A stretch of DNA of 64,000 nt from JAVJSD01 sp040219575 (GCA_040219575.1 JAVJSD010000104.1:1-64000); one strand, 5' to 3'; shown: positions 8,084-16,818, counted from the stretch's first letter. Notes: a model not told the origin generated them from the sequence alone. Program-made: numbers and translations.

Positions 8084-8905
8084 ATGCAACGATGGGCGAC
8101 GATCACCGCGATCAGTTGCACGGCGCTGGCCTGCTGCGCCGCCGCCGGCTGCGTCAGGTCCTCGCTGCTTGTCTTCCCGCACACGAAGGAGATGCAGCGC
8201 GAGGTCGAATACGAGCAGTTGGTCTTTCACGGATACATCCTGCTGTCGCCTTCCTTCCTCAACGAGTTGAAGGTCGAACGCGAGGAAATGTCCGACACGC
8301 TCAAGCTGCCGTCCAGCGACCGGCCGATTCACGTGTATCTGTTTGGCGATGAAGCACGCTATCGCGACTACGTCCGTCGGCACTTCCCGGAGTTCCCCAA
8401 GCGACGGGCGTTCTTCATCGAGAACGAGGGTCGGCTTTCCGTTTACGCCTATGAGAGCCGCCTCTTGCAAGCGGATTTGCGGCACGAACTGGCCCACGCC
8501 TACCTGCACGCCGCCGTGAGCAACCTGCCGCTTTGGCTCGACGAGGGCCTGGCCGAGTACTTCGAAGTGCCGCCCGGGCCGCCAGAGGAGAAGGGATTGC
8601 ATCGCCCGCACGTCGACCTGCTGCGGTCGCAGGCTCGCCGCGGGCAATGGTCCCCCAGTCTGACCCGATTGGAGAAACTTTCCGAGGCGGGCGAGATGTC
8701 GCAAACCGACTACGCCGAGGCCTGGGCCTGGACGCACTGGATGCTCCACACGTCGCCGGCGCGGCGCGAACTGCTGCAAGGGCATCTAACGAGACTGCAC
8801 GACGAAGGCGAAGCGGGACCGCTGTCGGCCCAGATCGATCGCACGGAGCCGTCGCCCGAGTCCGCGCTGCTGCGCCACCTGGAGACGTTGTCCGACCGTG
8901 AATGA
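8084..8905 (+). CDS. Lipoprotein zinc metallopeptidase (DUF1570-like, HExxH)
   Basis: A 273-residue predicted lipoprotein: signal helix then lipobox AAAGC near residue 17-21. It carries the gluzincin-type motif HELAH (residues 134-138), where the two His bind zinc and Glu is catalytic, and a downstream DEGLAEYF that supplies the third ligand. This HExxH plus EGLAEYF pairing is typical of the DUF1570/peptidase MA-like proteins common in planctomycetes. The ATG at 8084 has AGGAG upstream and directly starts the signal peptide. The last codons overlap the GTG start of the flavoprotein gene by 8 nt, indicating translational coupling. The substrate is unknown; it probably acts in the periplasm. 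Confidence 0.8.
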   Translation: MQRWATITAISCTALACCAAAGCVRSSLLVFPHTKEMQREVEYEQLVFHGYILLSPSFLNELKVEREEMSDTLKLPSSDRPIHVYLFGDEARYRDYVRRHFPEFPKRRAFFIENEGRLSVYAYESRLLQADLRHELAHAYLHAAVSNLPLWLDEGLAEYFEVPPGPPEEKGLHRPHVDLLRSQARRGQWSPSLTRLEKLSEAGEMSQTDYAEAWAWTHWMLHTSPARRELLQGHLTRLHDEGEAGPLSAQIDRTEPSPESALLRHLETLSDRE

Positions 8906-10412
8906 ACCGCAGTACGACGTGATCGTGGTCGGCGCCGGCGGCAGCGGACTGGCGGCGGCTTGCAGCGCGGCGCGTCTCGGCGGCCGGGTGCTGGTGCTGG
9001 AGAAGCAACCGCAACCGGGCGGGACGACCGGCATCGCGGTCGGTTCGTTCACCACCTCGGGAACGGATTTCCAGCGGGCCGCCGGCATCGACGACAATCC
9101 CCGCGACCACGCCGAGGACGCCGGCAAGTTCGCCGCTCCCGAGATCGAAGCCGAGAACAACGCCGCGCTGCGCGACTGGTTTCTCACGCAATCGGCCGAG
9201 ACGCTGGCGTGGTTGCAGTCGCTCGGCGTGTCGTTCGTCGGCCCCAGTCCCGAACCGCCCAATCGCGTGCCGCGGATGCACAATGTCGTGCCGGGGGCGA
9301 AGGCCTACATCGCCGCGCTGCAACTCGACCTCTTGCGCCATGGCGGCGAGTTGCTGTGCGACGCCGCGGTCACTTCCCTGCAAAGAGACGGCGGCCGCGT
9401 GGTGGGAGTGACGGCCCTCGTCGCCGGTCAGGAAGTGACGCTGCGGGCGCGGCGGGGCGTGATTCTGGCGGCGGGCGACTACGCCAACAATCCGGACATC
9501 ATCAGCCGCTATCTCGGCGAGCAGTTTCGCAGCATCGAGGGCATCAATCCGTTCGCCGGCGGCGACGGCCACCAATTGGCCGAGGCGGTCGGCGCGGAAC
9601 TGGTGAACATGCAGATCGCCTACGGCCCCGAGTTGCGTTTCGTGCCTTCCAATCGTCGCCCTTTTCAGCAGTGGCTTCCCGCGGGAGGACTCGCGGCGCG
9701 CCTGATGGGCGCGGTCGCGCGGCGGCTGCCCGCTTGGGTGATGCGGAAGATGATCAAGCGGCTGTTGGTCACCTGGCAGCATCCCGAAGTCGCGCTGTTC
9801 GACGACGGCGCGGTGCTGCTCAACGCCCGCGGCGAGCGGTTCGTCGACGAGGCGAAGTGGCCCGCTCGTGAAATCGGCGTGGCCCGACAGCCCGAGAAGG
9901 TCGCCTACATCCTGCTCGACGGCCGGCTGATCGAGCGCTACTCGGCCTGGCCGCACTTCCTCTCCACCGCGCCGGACATCGCCTACGCCTATGTGCGCGA
10001 CTACGAGCGACTTCGGCCCGACGTGACGCACCGCGGCCGCGATCTGGCCGAGGTCGCGCGGAGCGCGGGCTTGCCGGTGGAGGCGGTCGCGCGAAGCGTG
10101 ACGGAGTTCAACGCGTACGTCGCCGGCGAGGCGGGCGACCCGCACGGCCGCACCGGCGACGTGCAGGGACTCAAGGATTCCCCCTGGGTGCTGCTGGGTC
10201 CGCTGAAGGCGTACTTCACCACGACCGAAGGAGGCGCCGCGGTCAATCAGCGGCTCGAGGTGCTCGACGGCGCAGGAAACGTGATCCCGGGCCTGTACGC
10301 CGTCGGCCAGAACGGACTGGGCGGCATGGTCCTCTGGGGCCACGGCCTGCACATCGCCTGGGCCATCACCAGCGGCCGCCTCGCCGGGCAGTCCGTAATG
10401 CGGGACGGCTGA
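8898..10412 (+). CDS. FAD-dependent oxidoreductase (fumarate reductase/3-ketosteroid dehydrogenase flavoprotein type)
   Basis: A 504-residue FAD_binding_2 family enzyme. The dinucleotide-binding motif V-G-A-G-G-S-G sits at residues 11-17 after a beta strand (YDVIVVGAGGSGLAAA), followed by LVLEKQPQPGGTTGIAVGS, which binds the FAD pyrophosphate. The C-terminal FAD segment is AVGQNGLGGMVLWGHGLHIAW. Family members dehydrogenate or reduce C-C bonds next to carbonyls (succinate/fumarate, ketosteroids). No signal peptide is present, so it is cytoplasmic. The GTG start overlaps the metallopeptidase stop by 8 nt. The substrate cannot be deduced from context. Confidence 0.85.
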   Translation: MNEPQYDVIVVGAGGSGLAAACSAARLGGRVLVLEKQPQPGGTTGIAVGSFTTSGTDFQRAAGIDDNPRDHAEDAGKFAAPEIEAENNAALRDWFLTQSAETLAWLQSLGVSFVGPSPEPPNRVPRMHNVVPGAKAYIAALQLDLLRHGGELLCDAAVTSLQRDGGRVVGVTALVAGQEVTLRARRGVILAAGDYANNPDIISRYLGEQFRSIEGINPFAGGDGHQLAEAVGAELVNMQIAYGPELRFVPSNRRPFQQWLPAGGLAARLMGAVARRLPAWVMRKMIKRLLVTWQHPEVALFDDGAVLLNARGERFVDEAKWPAREIGVARQPEKVAYILLDGRLIERYSAWPHFLSTAPDIAYAYVRDYERLRPDVTHRGRDLAEVARSAGLPVEAVARSVTEFNAYVAGEAGDPHGRTGDVQGLKDSPWVLLGPLKAYFTTTEGGAAVNQRLEVLDGAGNVIPGLYAVGQNGLGGMVLWGHGLHIAWAITSGRLAGQSVMRDG

Positions 10413-10483
10413 AGCCGGAGGAAGCTAAAAGTGAGAAGTCGTAGTCGTTGTCGCGAACTTCCGACGACTCGCTCAATACCCAA

Positions 10484-10512
10484 ATCGGAAGTCTGACGAC
10501 TTCCGCTACGAG
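10484..10512 (+). repeat. Partial copy of the CGGAAGTC/GACTTCCG hairpin element
   Basis: Only the terminal hairpin half of the element is recognisable: CGGAAGTC then GACTTCCG and CTACGAG. It lies between the flavoprotein gene and the convergent DUF309 gene and could also serve as a bidirectional 3' hairpin. Confidence 0.6.
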
Positions 10513-10549
10513 TTCCCAGCTGTGGGCCGCCACTTTTGCCTTGTCACGT

Positions 10550-10945
10550 TTACCTTTGGTCCGGCGGCGGGTCGAGGTGGATCTCGGGGATCAAGTCGGG
10601 CACGATCTGCACGCGGGGGAACTCCTCGTCGCTGCCCACCAGGTCGGCGCAGCAGGCGTCGAGCTCCGACAGCAGCTTGTCGATGTCCACGCCCTCGTAG
10701 TGCGGGCGGTATTCGCCGAGATATTTGTGGCAACTGTGATACAGCTTGATCGCCCCGCGGGCGTTTTCGTTGCCGAAGTGATGCAGGCAGACGGCCGCGT
10801 GAATCAGGCCTTTGTAAAAGAATCGCGAAGGTCCCTGGTAGTCGGCCCACAGTTCCTCCCAGGCGTCGTGCGCCTCGAAGAACTCGCACTCGTTGAAGTA
10901 CTTCACGCCGGCCAGGAAACGCGGATCGTAGGCCGGTGGATTCAT
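10550..10945 (-). CDS. DUF309 domain protein
   Basis: A 131-residue all-helical protein with the DUF309 signature FNECEFFEAHDAWEELW near the N-terminus and FYKGLIHAAVCLHHFGNENARGA in the middle (two helices). The family is widespread, often with conserved His/Glu residues suggesting a metal site, and has no settled function. I chose the ATG at 10945; the frame continues upstream to a TTG but those residues are not conserved-looking. It stands alone on the minus strand, convergent with the flavoprotein. Confidence 0.85.
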   Translation of the reverse strand: MNPPAYDPRFLAGVKYFNECEFFEAHDAWEELWADYQGPSRFFYKGLIHAAVCLHHFGNENARGAIKLYHSCHKYLGEYRPHYEGVDIDKLLSELDACCADLVGSDEEFPRVQIVPDLIPEIHLDPPPDQR

Positions 10946-11001
10946 GGGCGAGGGACCGATTGCCTTCCTTTCACTTTTACCTTTCAACTTTTACCTTCGG
11001 C

Positions 11002-11022
11002 GCCGATGCTGGCAGCATCGGC
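11002..11022 (+). repeat. Perfect hairpin, GCCGATGCT/AGCATCGGC family
   Basis: Arms GCCGATGCT and AGCATCGGC are separated by GGC. A compensated relative (GCCGACGCT / AGCGTCGGC) is at 23883-23903 and a damaged one near 32371. The paired changes that keep the stem suggest selection on structure or mobility as a hairpin. It sits 3' of the BI-1 gene and 5' of the DUF309 gene. Confidence 0.7.
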
Positions 11023-11044
11023 TACGGCCGCATTTCGCGAAGCG

Positions 11045-11782
11045 CTACCGGCGGCTCATGAACAACCGCAGGATGTACCAGAATAGCAGCGCGACCGAGG
11101 CGAACAGCGCCAGCGCCGCGGCGACGTGCTGGTCGGTGCGGTAGTGCAGCATTACGTTCGAGGTGTCGTACAGGATGTAGCCGCAGGCCAGCACGATCAT
11201 GAAGGTCGTGAAGATCACGCCCAGCATCGGAAGCTGGAACACGACCGCCGCCAGGATGAAGCCCAGGGCGCCGAGTCCGCCCAACACCAGGAACATCCGC
11301 AGGAAGGAGAAGTCGGTCTTGGTCAGGAAGACCGCCACCGTCAAGCCGAAGAAGATCACGCCGGTCACCATGGCGGCCGAGGTGATTGCTCCGGGGTAGT
11401 GCGTGTTGGCGATGTACATCATCGGCAGGAAGATGACCGCTTGCCCGACCACGTACAGGCCCAAACCGGCATACTGCATTCCGACCGAAGACGACGAATC
11501 GGCCCAACTCCGGGCCAGCCAACTCACCCCCATGAAGGCCCCCAGCACGATCAGCCAACTCCACTGCGTGGCGAGCATCGTTCCCATGATGTTCTGCAGC
11601 ATGGCGTCGGGCACCATCGTCAGCAGGGCCGTCTCGATCAGGGCGAAGGCCGCCACCGCGACCGCCAGATGCAGGTAGGTGCGGCGGATGAAGCCGACGC
11701 GTTCCGATTCCTCGGCCTGGGCGGCGAAGGTGGGATACGCCGACATGGATGAATCGTACGACTGGTAGGGATTATTGCTCAT
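11045..11782 (-). CDS. Bax inhibitor-1/YccA family membrane protein
   Basis: About 245 residues with seven hydrophobic helices and the family layout: an N-terminal cytosolic segment, then YLHLAVAVAAFALIE, later GLTVAVFLTKTDFSFLR and FTTFMIVLACGYILYDTSNVML, where the C-terminal acidic residues form the proposed pH-sensing pair. BI-1 family proteins behave as calcium leak channels or associate with FtsH-type proteases in bacteria. The ATG at 11782 is favoured because GAGGAA lies 9 nt upstream; an in-frame GTG at 11791 abuts that site. Inner membrane. Confidence 0.9.
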   Translation of the reverse strand: MSNNPYQSYDSSMSAYPTFAAQAEESERVGFIRRTYLHLAVAVAAFALIETALLTMVPDAMLQNIMGTMLATQWSWLIVLGAFMGVSWLARSWADSSSSVGMQYAGLGLYVVGQAVIFLPMMYIANTHYPGAITSAAMVTGVIFFGLTVAVFLTKTDFSFLRMFLVLGGLGALGFILAAVVFQLPMLGVIFTTFMIVLACGYILYDTSNVMLHYRTDQHVAAALALFASVALLFWYILRLFMSRR

Positions 11783-12138
11783 CTGGCTCACTTCCTCGAA
11801 CTGGATAGCCCCCGAGAAAACGGGCGGCCAAGAGCGAAACGGGGCGAAAAGTACAGACGCTTGCAGTAAATCTAGGGGGCATCCTGGGGGAAGTCAACCG
11901 ACGGGTGCTTCGCGAAGACAGAAGGCAATCGGTAAGGGGTAAAAGTGAGGTCCTTCCGGCATACCGCGCCCCACGGGGAAAAGCCCGTTCCGTCGCTCGG
12001 TCCCTGTTCCTTTTGCCATTTTCCTTTTCACTTTCGCCTTCGCTCCGCCGCCGCCGAACCCTTGACACTGCCGGCGCGCGACTGCCACAATTCCCAGGCA
12101 CAGCTACCCGAAATCTTCACTCCCCGCCGCGCACCGCG
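11783..12138. other. Divergent intergenic region between BI-1 and nth
   Basis: This is the shared upstream region of two divergent genes. An open frame continues upstream of nth, but its translation is Arg/Ser-rich and unlike endonuclease III. No clear promoter hexamers or operators stand out by eye. Confidence 0.4.
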
Positions 12139-12789
12139 ATGGTCGTCGACACCCAGTCCAAACGTCACGCCGCCAAGGTGGTGCGAGCCCTGAAGCGCGA
12201 CTACGGCGACGCCGAGTGCGCGCTGGTGCACGACGGCGCCTTCCAACTGCTCGTCGCCACCATCCTCTCGGCCCAGTGCACCGACGAGCGGGTGAATATG
12301 GTGACCAAGGACCTGTTCGCCGCCTATCCCACGGCCCACGAGATGGCCAAGGCGCCGCAGGCGAAGCTCGAAAAGCTGATTCAGAGCACCGGCTTCTTTC
12401 GCAACAAGGCCAAGAACATCAAGGCCTGCTGCCAGCAACTCGTCGAGCTGTACGACGGAGAAGTTCCGCAAGAGTTGGAGAAGTTGGTGGTGCTGCCCGG
12501 CATCGGCCGCAAGACGGCGAACGTGGTGCTGGGCACCGCCTTCGGCCTGGCGACCGGCGTGGTGGTCGACACGCATGTCGGCCGGTTGAGCCGACGACTC
12601 GGTTTGACCGACAAGGAAGACCCGGTGAAGGTGGAGCGCGAACTGATGGCGCAGGTGCCCAGGAAAGAATGGATCAATTTCTCGCACCGCCTGATCCACC
12701 ACGGCCGGCGGATTTGCAAAGCCCGCAAGCCCGACTGCGAAGCCTGCGGCATGAACCGTTTTTGTCCCCGCATTGGAGTCCCCGACTAG
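12139..12789 (+). CDS. nth: Endonuclease III (DNA glycosylase/AP lyase)
   Basis: A 216-residue base-excision repair enzyme that removes oxidised pyrimidines and cleaves the abasic site. The helix-hairpin-helix VVLPGIGRKTANVV contains the catalytic Lys; the catalytic Asp lies in VVDTHVGRL. The [4Fe-4S] cluster ligands follow the C-x6-C-x2-C-x5-C spacing in CKARKPDCEACGMNRFC at the C-terminus. Length matches the family. The ATG at 12139 gives the usual short N-terminus ahead of LLVATILSAQCTDERVN. A palindromic repeat lies just downstream (12797-12825), then dcd. Confidence 0.97.
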   Translation: MVVDTQSKRHAAKVVRALKRDYGDAECALVHDGAFQLLVATILSAQCTDERVNMVTKDLFAAYPTAHEMAKAPQAKLEKLIQSTGFFRNKAKNIKACCQQLVELYDGEVPQELEKLVVLPGIGRKTANVVLGTAFGLATGVVVDTHVGRLSRRLGLTDKEDPVKVERELMAQVPRKEWINFSHRLIHHGRRICKARKPDCEACGMNRFCPRIGVPD

Positions 12790-12796
12790 GAATGAA

Positions 12797-12825
12797 GGCC
12801 GGAACGAGCGAAGCGCTGTTCCGGC
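12797..12825 (+). repeat. Hairpin of the GGCCGGAAC/GTTCCGGC family
   Basis: Arms GGCCGGAAC and GTTCCGGC flank GAGCGAAGCGCT just after nth. Related copies are at 7796-7848 (amplified halves) and 36920-37046 (two facing copies). Confidence 0.65.
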
Positions 12826-12929
12826 AGAGAGCTGTTAGAATCGCAACGATCGTTCGCGAGGCCGCCGGCACGCCCTGCGGTTGCTTCGGCCTACCGTCTT
12901 CCGCCTCCTCTGCTTAGGTTGAACGCGCC

Positions 12930-13511
12930 ATGATCCTCTCGGGCGACGAAATTCGTGCCAATCTGGGGAAGGACATCGTCATTGATCCGTTCGACGATGC
13001 GCACCTCAACCCCAATAGCTACAACCTCACGCTGCACAACGAGCTCATGACCTACGAAGAGGTCGTGCTCGACATGCGGAAGGCGAACCGCGTGCGGCGG
13101 ATGACGATTCCCGACGACGGGCTCGTGCTGGGGCCGAATCAGCTTTACCTGGCCCGCACGGCGGAGCGGACCGAGACGCACAACCTGGTGCCGATGATCG
13201 AGGGCCGATCGTCGATCGGCCGGCTGGGGTTGTTCGTGCACGTCACCGCCGGTTTCGGCGACGTCGGCTTCTGCGGCTACTGGACGCTGGAGATGTTCGC
13301 GGTGCAGCCGGTCCGCATTTACCCCGGCGTGCCGATCTGCCAGATCTTCTACCACCAGATCACCGGCGCGATCACCGAGTACGTCAGCGACAAGTATCAG
13401 AACAACCACGACATTCAGCCCAGCCTGCTGTTCAAGGAACTCAATCCCGAAGCGGACCGCGACGATCCGCAGCTCAAGCTCAACTTCGGGGCCGAACGCT
13501 CCCATTCGTAA
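12930..13511 (+). CDS. dcd: dCTP deaminase
   Basis: A 193-residue trimeric pyrimidine nucleotide enzyme that converts dCTP to dUTP (some homologues go on to dUMP). It starts MILSGDEIRANL as in typical Dcd, followed by LNPNSYNLTL. Motifs EGRSSIGRLGLFVHVTAGFGD and FCGYWTLEMF hold the substrate-binding Arg/Ser residues and the catalytic Glu; YPGVPICQIFY follows. Length is as expected. Whether it is monofunctional or also has dUTPase activity cannot be decided by eye. It supplies dTTP precursors. Confidence 0.95.
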   Translation: MILSGDEIRANLGKDIVIDPFDDAHLNPNSYNLTLHNELMTYEEVVLDMRKANRVRRMTIPDDGLVLGPNQLYLARTAERTETHNLVPMIEGRSSIGRLGLFVHVTAGFGDVGFCGYWTLEMFAVQPVRIYPGVPICQIFYHQITGAITEYVSDKYQNNHDIQPSLLFKELNPEADRDDPQLKLNFGAERSHS

Positions 13512-13601
13512 CCGCGCTCTCGTGTGCCAGGGCCATCCTCGTCCGTCGTATTCGGGGCACAGGACTCGCCCCACCGTGATGAAATCCGTGCGACAGATTG
13601 G

Positions 13602-13730
13602 CTCGTTTAACCGCAGGCCCAACGGGCTGCGCGGCACGGAATCCTCCGCAACCATCTCCCGCAGACCTCACGCTCAACTCAACCGTCGCGTCAACTCCCG
13701 CGCGGCCCGTTGGGCCTGCGGTTAAACGAG
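13602..13730 (+). repeat. 33-bp near-perfect inverted repeat with ~63-bp loop
   Basis: The left arm 13602-13634 begins CTCGTTTAACCGCAGG and continues CCCAACGGGC; the right arm ending at 13730 is its reverse complement with one mismatch in 33 bp. Each arm itself contains the small palindrome GCCCAACGGGC. It fills the gap between dcd and the methyltransferase gene. It could be a MITE-like insertion, a strong 3' hairpin or a cruciform site. Confidence 0.85.
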
Positions 13731-13777
13731 GGATTCCGATCGTCAATCGAATCGTTCCCAGTCACTGAGTCTCCAAG

Positions 13778-14479
13778 ATGCAGACGCGCGTCCTCGTTCC
13801 CGAAGTGATGGACGATCCCGAGTTGGATCGGCGAGCGCACTTTCATGCGCTGCGGGGCCTGCAGCGGATCAACCGATTGACCGGCGCCGGCCGACTGGCG
13901 TGGGGGCCGATTCGCCGCCTGGCGCGGGAATTGGGACGCGACCGTTTGAGCATTCTCGACGTCGCCACCGGCGCGGGCGACGTGCCGATCGACCTCTGCC
14001 GCCGCGCGGCGCGCGAGGGAGTTCGCCTGGATGTGGAAGCGTGCGATTTCAGCGACAAGGCGAGGGAGTTCGCCGCCGAGAACTTCCGCCGCGCGCAGCT
14101 CGAGATTCCGCTCTTCTCACTCGATGTGCTCGAGGACTCGATCGAGCGGCCGTACGACGTGGTGATGTGCTCCACCTTCCTGCATCACTTCACCGAAGAG
14201 CAGGTGGTCGTCATTCTGCGCAGCATGCTGGCGGCCGCGACGCATCGGGTATTGGTCATCGATCTGGTGCGCGGCCGTATGAATTGGTGGCAGGTGTGGC
14301 TGGCGTCGCACGTGCTCACCCGCTCGAAGGTGGTGCACTTCGACGGTCCACAATCAATTCGGGCGGCGTTCACCGTCGCCGAGATGCGGGCCCTCGCCGA
14401 GCGGGCGGGAATGTGCGACCTGCAAATCCGCGGCGTCTGGCCCTGCCGCCTCGTGATGGTGGGGCGCCGAGGCGAATGA
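13778..14479 (+). CDS. Class I SAM-dependent methyltransferase
   Basis: A 233-residue Rossmann methyltransferase: motif I ILDVATGAGDVP (binds SAM), acidic strand VEACDFSD, then YDVVMCSTFLHHF as motif IV/post-motif. The C-terminal region has FTVAEMRALAERAGM, common in small-molecule methyltransferases of the UbiE/MenG-like type. The ATGA overlap with the flavin reductase gene downstream shows coupling. Methyltransferase plus geranylgeranyl-reductase-like flavoprotein pairs often accompany type III polyketide synthases in bacteria; no such synthase is present here. Confidence 0.85.
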   Translation: MQTRVLVPEVMDDPELDRRAHFHALRGLQRINRLTGAGRLAWGPIRRLARELGRDRLSILDVATGAGDVPIDLCRRAAREGVRLDVEACDFSDKAREFAAENFRRAQLEIPLFSLDVLEDSIERPYDVVMCSTFLHHFTEEQVVVILRSMLAAATHRVLVIDLVRGRMNWWQVWLASHVLTRSKVVHFDGPQSIRAAFTVAEMRALAERAGMCDLQIRGVWPCRLVMVGRRGE

Positions 14480-15657
14480 CGCGCAGCCCCTCCCCCACGG
14501 CCACGATTTCGCTCGACGACGCGGCGCGCGACGACTGGGAGCTGGTCGTGCTCGGCGCGGGCCCCGCCGGCGCGATGACGGCCCGCGAGGCGGCCCGACA
14601 AGGGATTCGCGTGTTGCTGGTCGATCGGTCTCGCTTTCCACGCCCCAAGGTGTGCGGCTGCTGCGTCAATCAGGCGGCGCTCGGCGTGCTGACCGAAGCG
14701 GGCCTGGGAGACGTCCCCACGAGTCTGGGCGGCCGCCCGCTGCGGGCGTTTCAATTGGCGAGCCAGGGGCGTTTGGCGGAGGTGCCGCTCGGCGGCGGCG
14801 TGGCGGTTTCGCGGGAACAGCTCGATGCGGCCCTGATTGAAGCGGCGATCGAAGCGGGCGCGCAATTCCTCGATGCGACCCAGGCCCTGCTTCGCCCGGC
14901 GCTCGACTGCCGAATCGAATTGAAGCGGCAACACGCGCAGCGCACTATCGCCGCCCGGCTGGCGATCGTGGCGACCGGCCTGGGTTCGCGCTGCGTGGCG
15001 ACCGATACGCCCGACGCGCGGCACAGTTCGCCCCGTTCGCGCATCGGCGCCGGGGCGGTGATCGATGAGCAGAGCGACGCGTACGCCAGCGGCATCATTT
15101 ACATGGCCTGCCACCGCTCGGGCTACGTGGGGTTGGTGCGGCTGGAAGACGGTCGTCTCGACATCGCCGCCGCGCTCGATCCGGCGGCCGTTAAGCGACT
15201 CGGCGGCATTCCGGCGGCCGTCTCGCAAGTGATCGAGCAGTCTGGCCTGCCCCCGATCTCGGGTTTGAAGCTTCAAGACTGGCACGGCACGGCGAAGCTG
15301 ACGCAGCACCGGCCGGCCTTGTACGGCGATGGCTACCTGGTGGTGGGCGACGCGGCGGGATATGTCGAACCGTTCACCGGCGAGGGGATCGCCTGGGCCC
15401 TGGCGACCGGCAAGGCGGTCGTTCCGTATGCGGTGCGAGCGATGGCGGAGCCCGACGCTTTGAAACGTCGGCAAGTGGGAGCCTCCTGGTCGCGCGAGCA
15501 CCAGCGGCTGGTGGGACGGCGGATGGCGGTCTGCCGCTCGGTCAGTTTTCTCCTGCGTCGGCCGCGATTGGTCCGCTGGGCGGTTTGGGCGCTGGCCCGT
15601 CGTCCGCAGTTGGCGGCGCCGCTGGAGTGGTCGCTCAACGCGCCCTTCACCTTTTGA
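14476..15657 (+). CDS. FAD-dependent oxidoreductase, geranylgeranyl reductase-like
   Basis: A 393-residue group-A flavoprotein. The FAD-binding start is LVVLGAGPAGAMTAREAARQG (residues ~24-44), with LLVDRSRFPRPKVCGCCVN next, which matches the cysteine-containing loop of the geranylgeranyl reductase/Lodderomyces-type family. GDAAGYVEPFTGEGIAWAL is the second FAD motif. Such enzymes reduce prenyl chains or oxidise polyketide-derived aromatics. The ATG at 14476 overlaps the methyltransferase stop as ATGA, so the two genes form one transcription unit. The substrate is inferred only at the level of hydrophobic small molecules. Confidence 0.85.
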   Translation: MTRSPSPTATISLDDAARDDWELVVLGAGPAGAMTAREAARQGIRVLLVDRSRFPRPKVCGCCVNQAALGVLTEAGLGDVPTSLGGRPLRAFQLASQGRLAEVPLGGGVAVSREQLDAALIEAAIEAGAQFLDATQALLRPALDCRIELKRQHAQRTIAARLAIVATGLGSRCVATDTPDARHSSPRSRIGAGAVIDEQSDAYASGIIYMACHRSGYVGLVRLEDGRLDIAAALDPAAVKRLGGIPAAVSQVIEQSGLPPISGLKLQDWHGTAKLTQHRPALYGDGYLVVGDAAGYVEPFTGEGIAWALATGKAVVPYAVRAMAEPDALKRRQVGASWSREHQRLVGRRMAVCRSVSFLLRRPRLVRWAVWALARRPQLAAPLEWSLNAPFTF

Positions 15658-15708
15658 CGCGCCCCGTGCTAGCAGCCGCCACGCCCGCCGGCGGCAAGCG
15701 TTCGAGCT

Positions 15709-15739
15709 ATTCGGCGATTCGGCGATTCAGCGATTCAGC
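15709..15739 (+). repeat. 8-bp tandem repeat ATTCRGCG, four units
   Basis: Two ATTCGGCG units are followed by ATTCAGCG and a truncated ATTCAGC. It lies after the flavin reductase stop and is similar in style to the ATTTCAGATTT repeats at 4547-4580. No function evident. Confidence 0.7.
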
Positions 15740-15878
15740 TTTTCGGCGTTTGAACGGCGGAGTTGGGCTTTGCAAATCGGCCGCCTTTCGTTAACGTTCC
15801 GGCCCTTATCATCCCGCGGGCGCTCGCTCCGCGTCGGGACTTGTCTTCGTTCACGGGCGTTATGCCACCGATCAAGCG

Positions 15879-16811
15879 ATGAATTGCCGCATCTTGCTCG
15901 CGATGGGCTTGCTGGCGGCGGCCTTGGCCGTCGGACCACTGTGCGGCTGTAGGAGCGCGACCACCCACAATTACGCCGTCACGCCGGCCAGCGCCTCGCT
16001 GCCGCTGTCGGCGCCCCCTTCGTCGGTCGCCGCCGCCAAGCCGCCGCTGATGGCCGCCTATCCCTGGGAGCCGTCGCACTACCGCAAATGGAAGCGCGAT
16101 CTGGCTGTGCTGCCGCGGGCCGATTTCGATGGCGAACGGGTCACCATTCGCAATATCCGCGACGCCGACTACATCACCGAGAACGATTTCCTGCTCCGCT
16201 ACAACGACCGCACTTACGATCTCGACGATCTGGAGTCGATCTACTTCTTCGTCGTGCCCTTCACCGAGGCCCCCGCCCTGGCGCACACCATGCTCAGCTT
16301 CGGCTTCGCCGACGGCCGGCACCTGGGCGTTTCGGTCGAGGTGCGGCTGGAAGAAGGCGAAACGTACTCGCCGCTGCTGGGGGCGATGCGGCAATTCGAA
16401 ATCATGTACGTGGTCGCCGAGGAACGCGACCTGGTGCTGCTGCGGACCGAAACGCGCGATTGCGACGTCTACATGTACAAGGCCCGCACCACGCCCGAGC
16501 AGACGCGGGCCTTCTTCGTCGACGTCATGCGGCGCGTCAACGAGATCCACCAGCAGCCGGAGTTCTACGACACGCTCGTCAACAACTGCACCACCAATAT
16601 CGTCGACCACATCAACAACCTCGCGCCGGGCAAAGTGCCCAGCGACTACCGCGTGCTGCTGCCCGGCTACAGCGATCAACTGGCGTTCGATTTGGGGTTG
16701 CTCGACACGGACGTCTCGTTCGAGGAGACCCGCCGCCGCGCCCACATCAACCCGCTCGCCCACCGCTTTCGCGACGACCCCGACTTCTCGGTAAAAATCC
16801 GCCAGCGCTGA
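15879..16811 (+). CDS. DUF4105 (Lnb N-terminal-like) lipoprotein
   Basis: A 310-residue predicted lipoprotein with signal helix and lipobox LCGC near residue 21-24. The body has DUF4105 features: YFFVVPFTEAPALAHTMLSFGF, HLGVSVEVRLEEGE and the cysteine motif NNCTTNIVDHINN, where Cys with a preceding His forms the proposed papain-like thiol-protease-type centre. Family members include the N-terminal periplasmic domain of lacto-N-biosidase. The position of His (LAHTM) and Cys (NNC) fits a catalytic dyad, but the activity is not established. Start ATG 15879 directly opens the signal peptide. Confidence 0.8.
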   Translation: MNCRILLAMGLLAAALAVGPLCGCRSATTHNYAVTPASASLPLSAPPSSVAAAKPPLMAAYPWEPSHYRKWKRDLAVLPRADFDGERVTIRNIRDADYITENDFLLRYNDRTYDLDDLESIYFFVVPFTEAPALAHTMLSFGFADGRHLGVSVEVRLEEGETYSPLLGAMRQFEIMYVVAEERDLVLLRTETRDCDVYMYKARTTPEQTRAFFVDVMRRVNEIHQQPEFYDTLVNNCTTNIVDHINNLAPGKVPSDYRVLLPGYSDQLAFDLGLLDTDVSFEETRRRAHINPLAHRFRDDPDFSVKIRQR

Positions 16812-16818
16812 CCGCATC

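Noticed and set aside
8415..10352. Minus-strand open frame of 645 codons
   Set aside because: Antisense to the metallopeptidase and FAD enzyme genes; Arg/His-rich composition and no domain.
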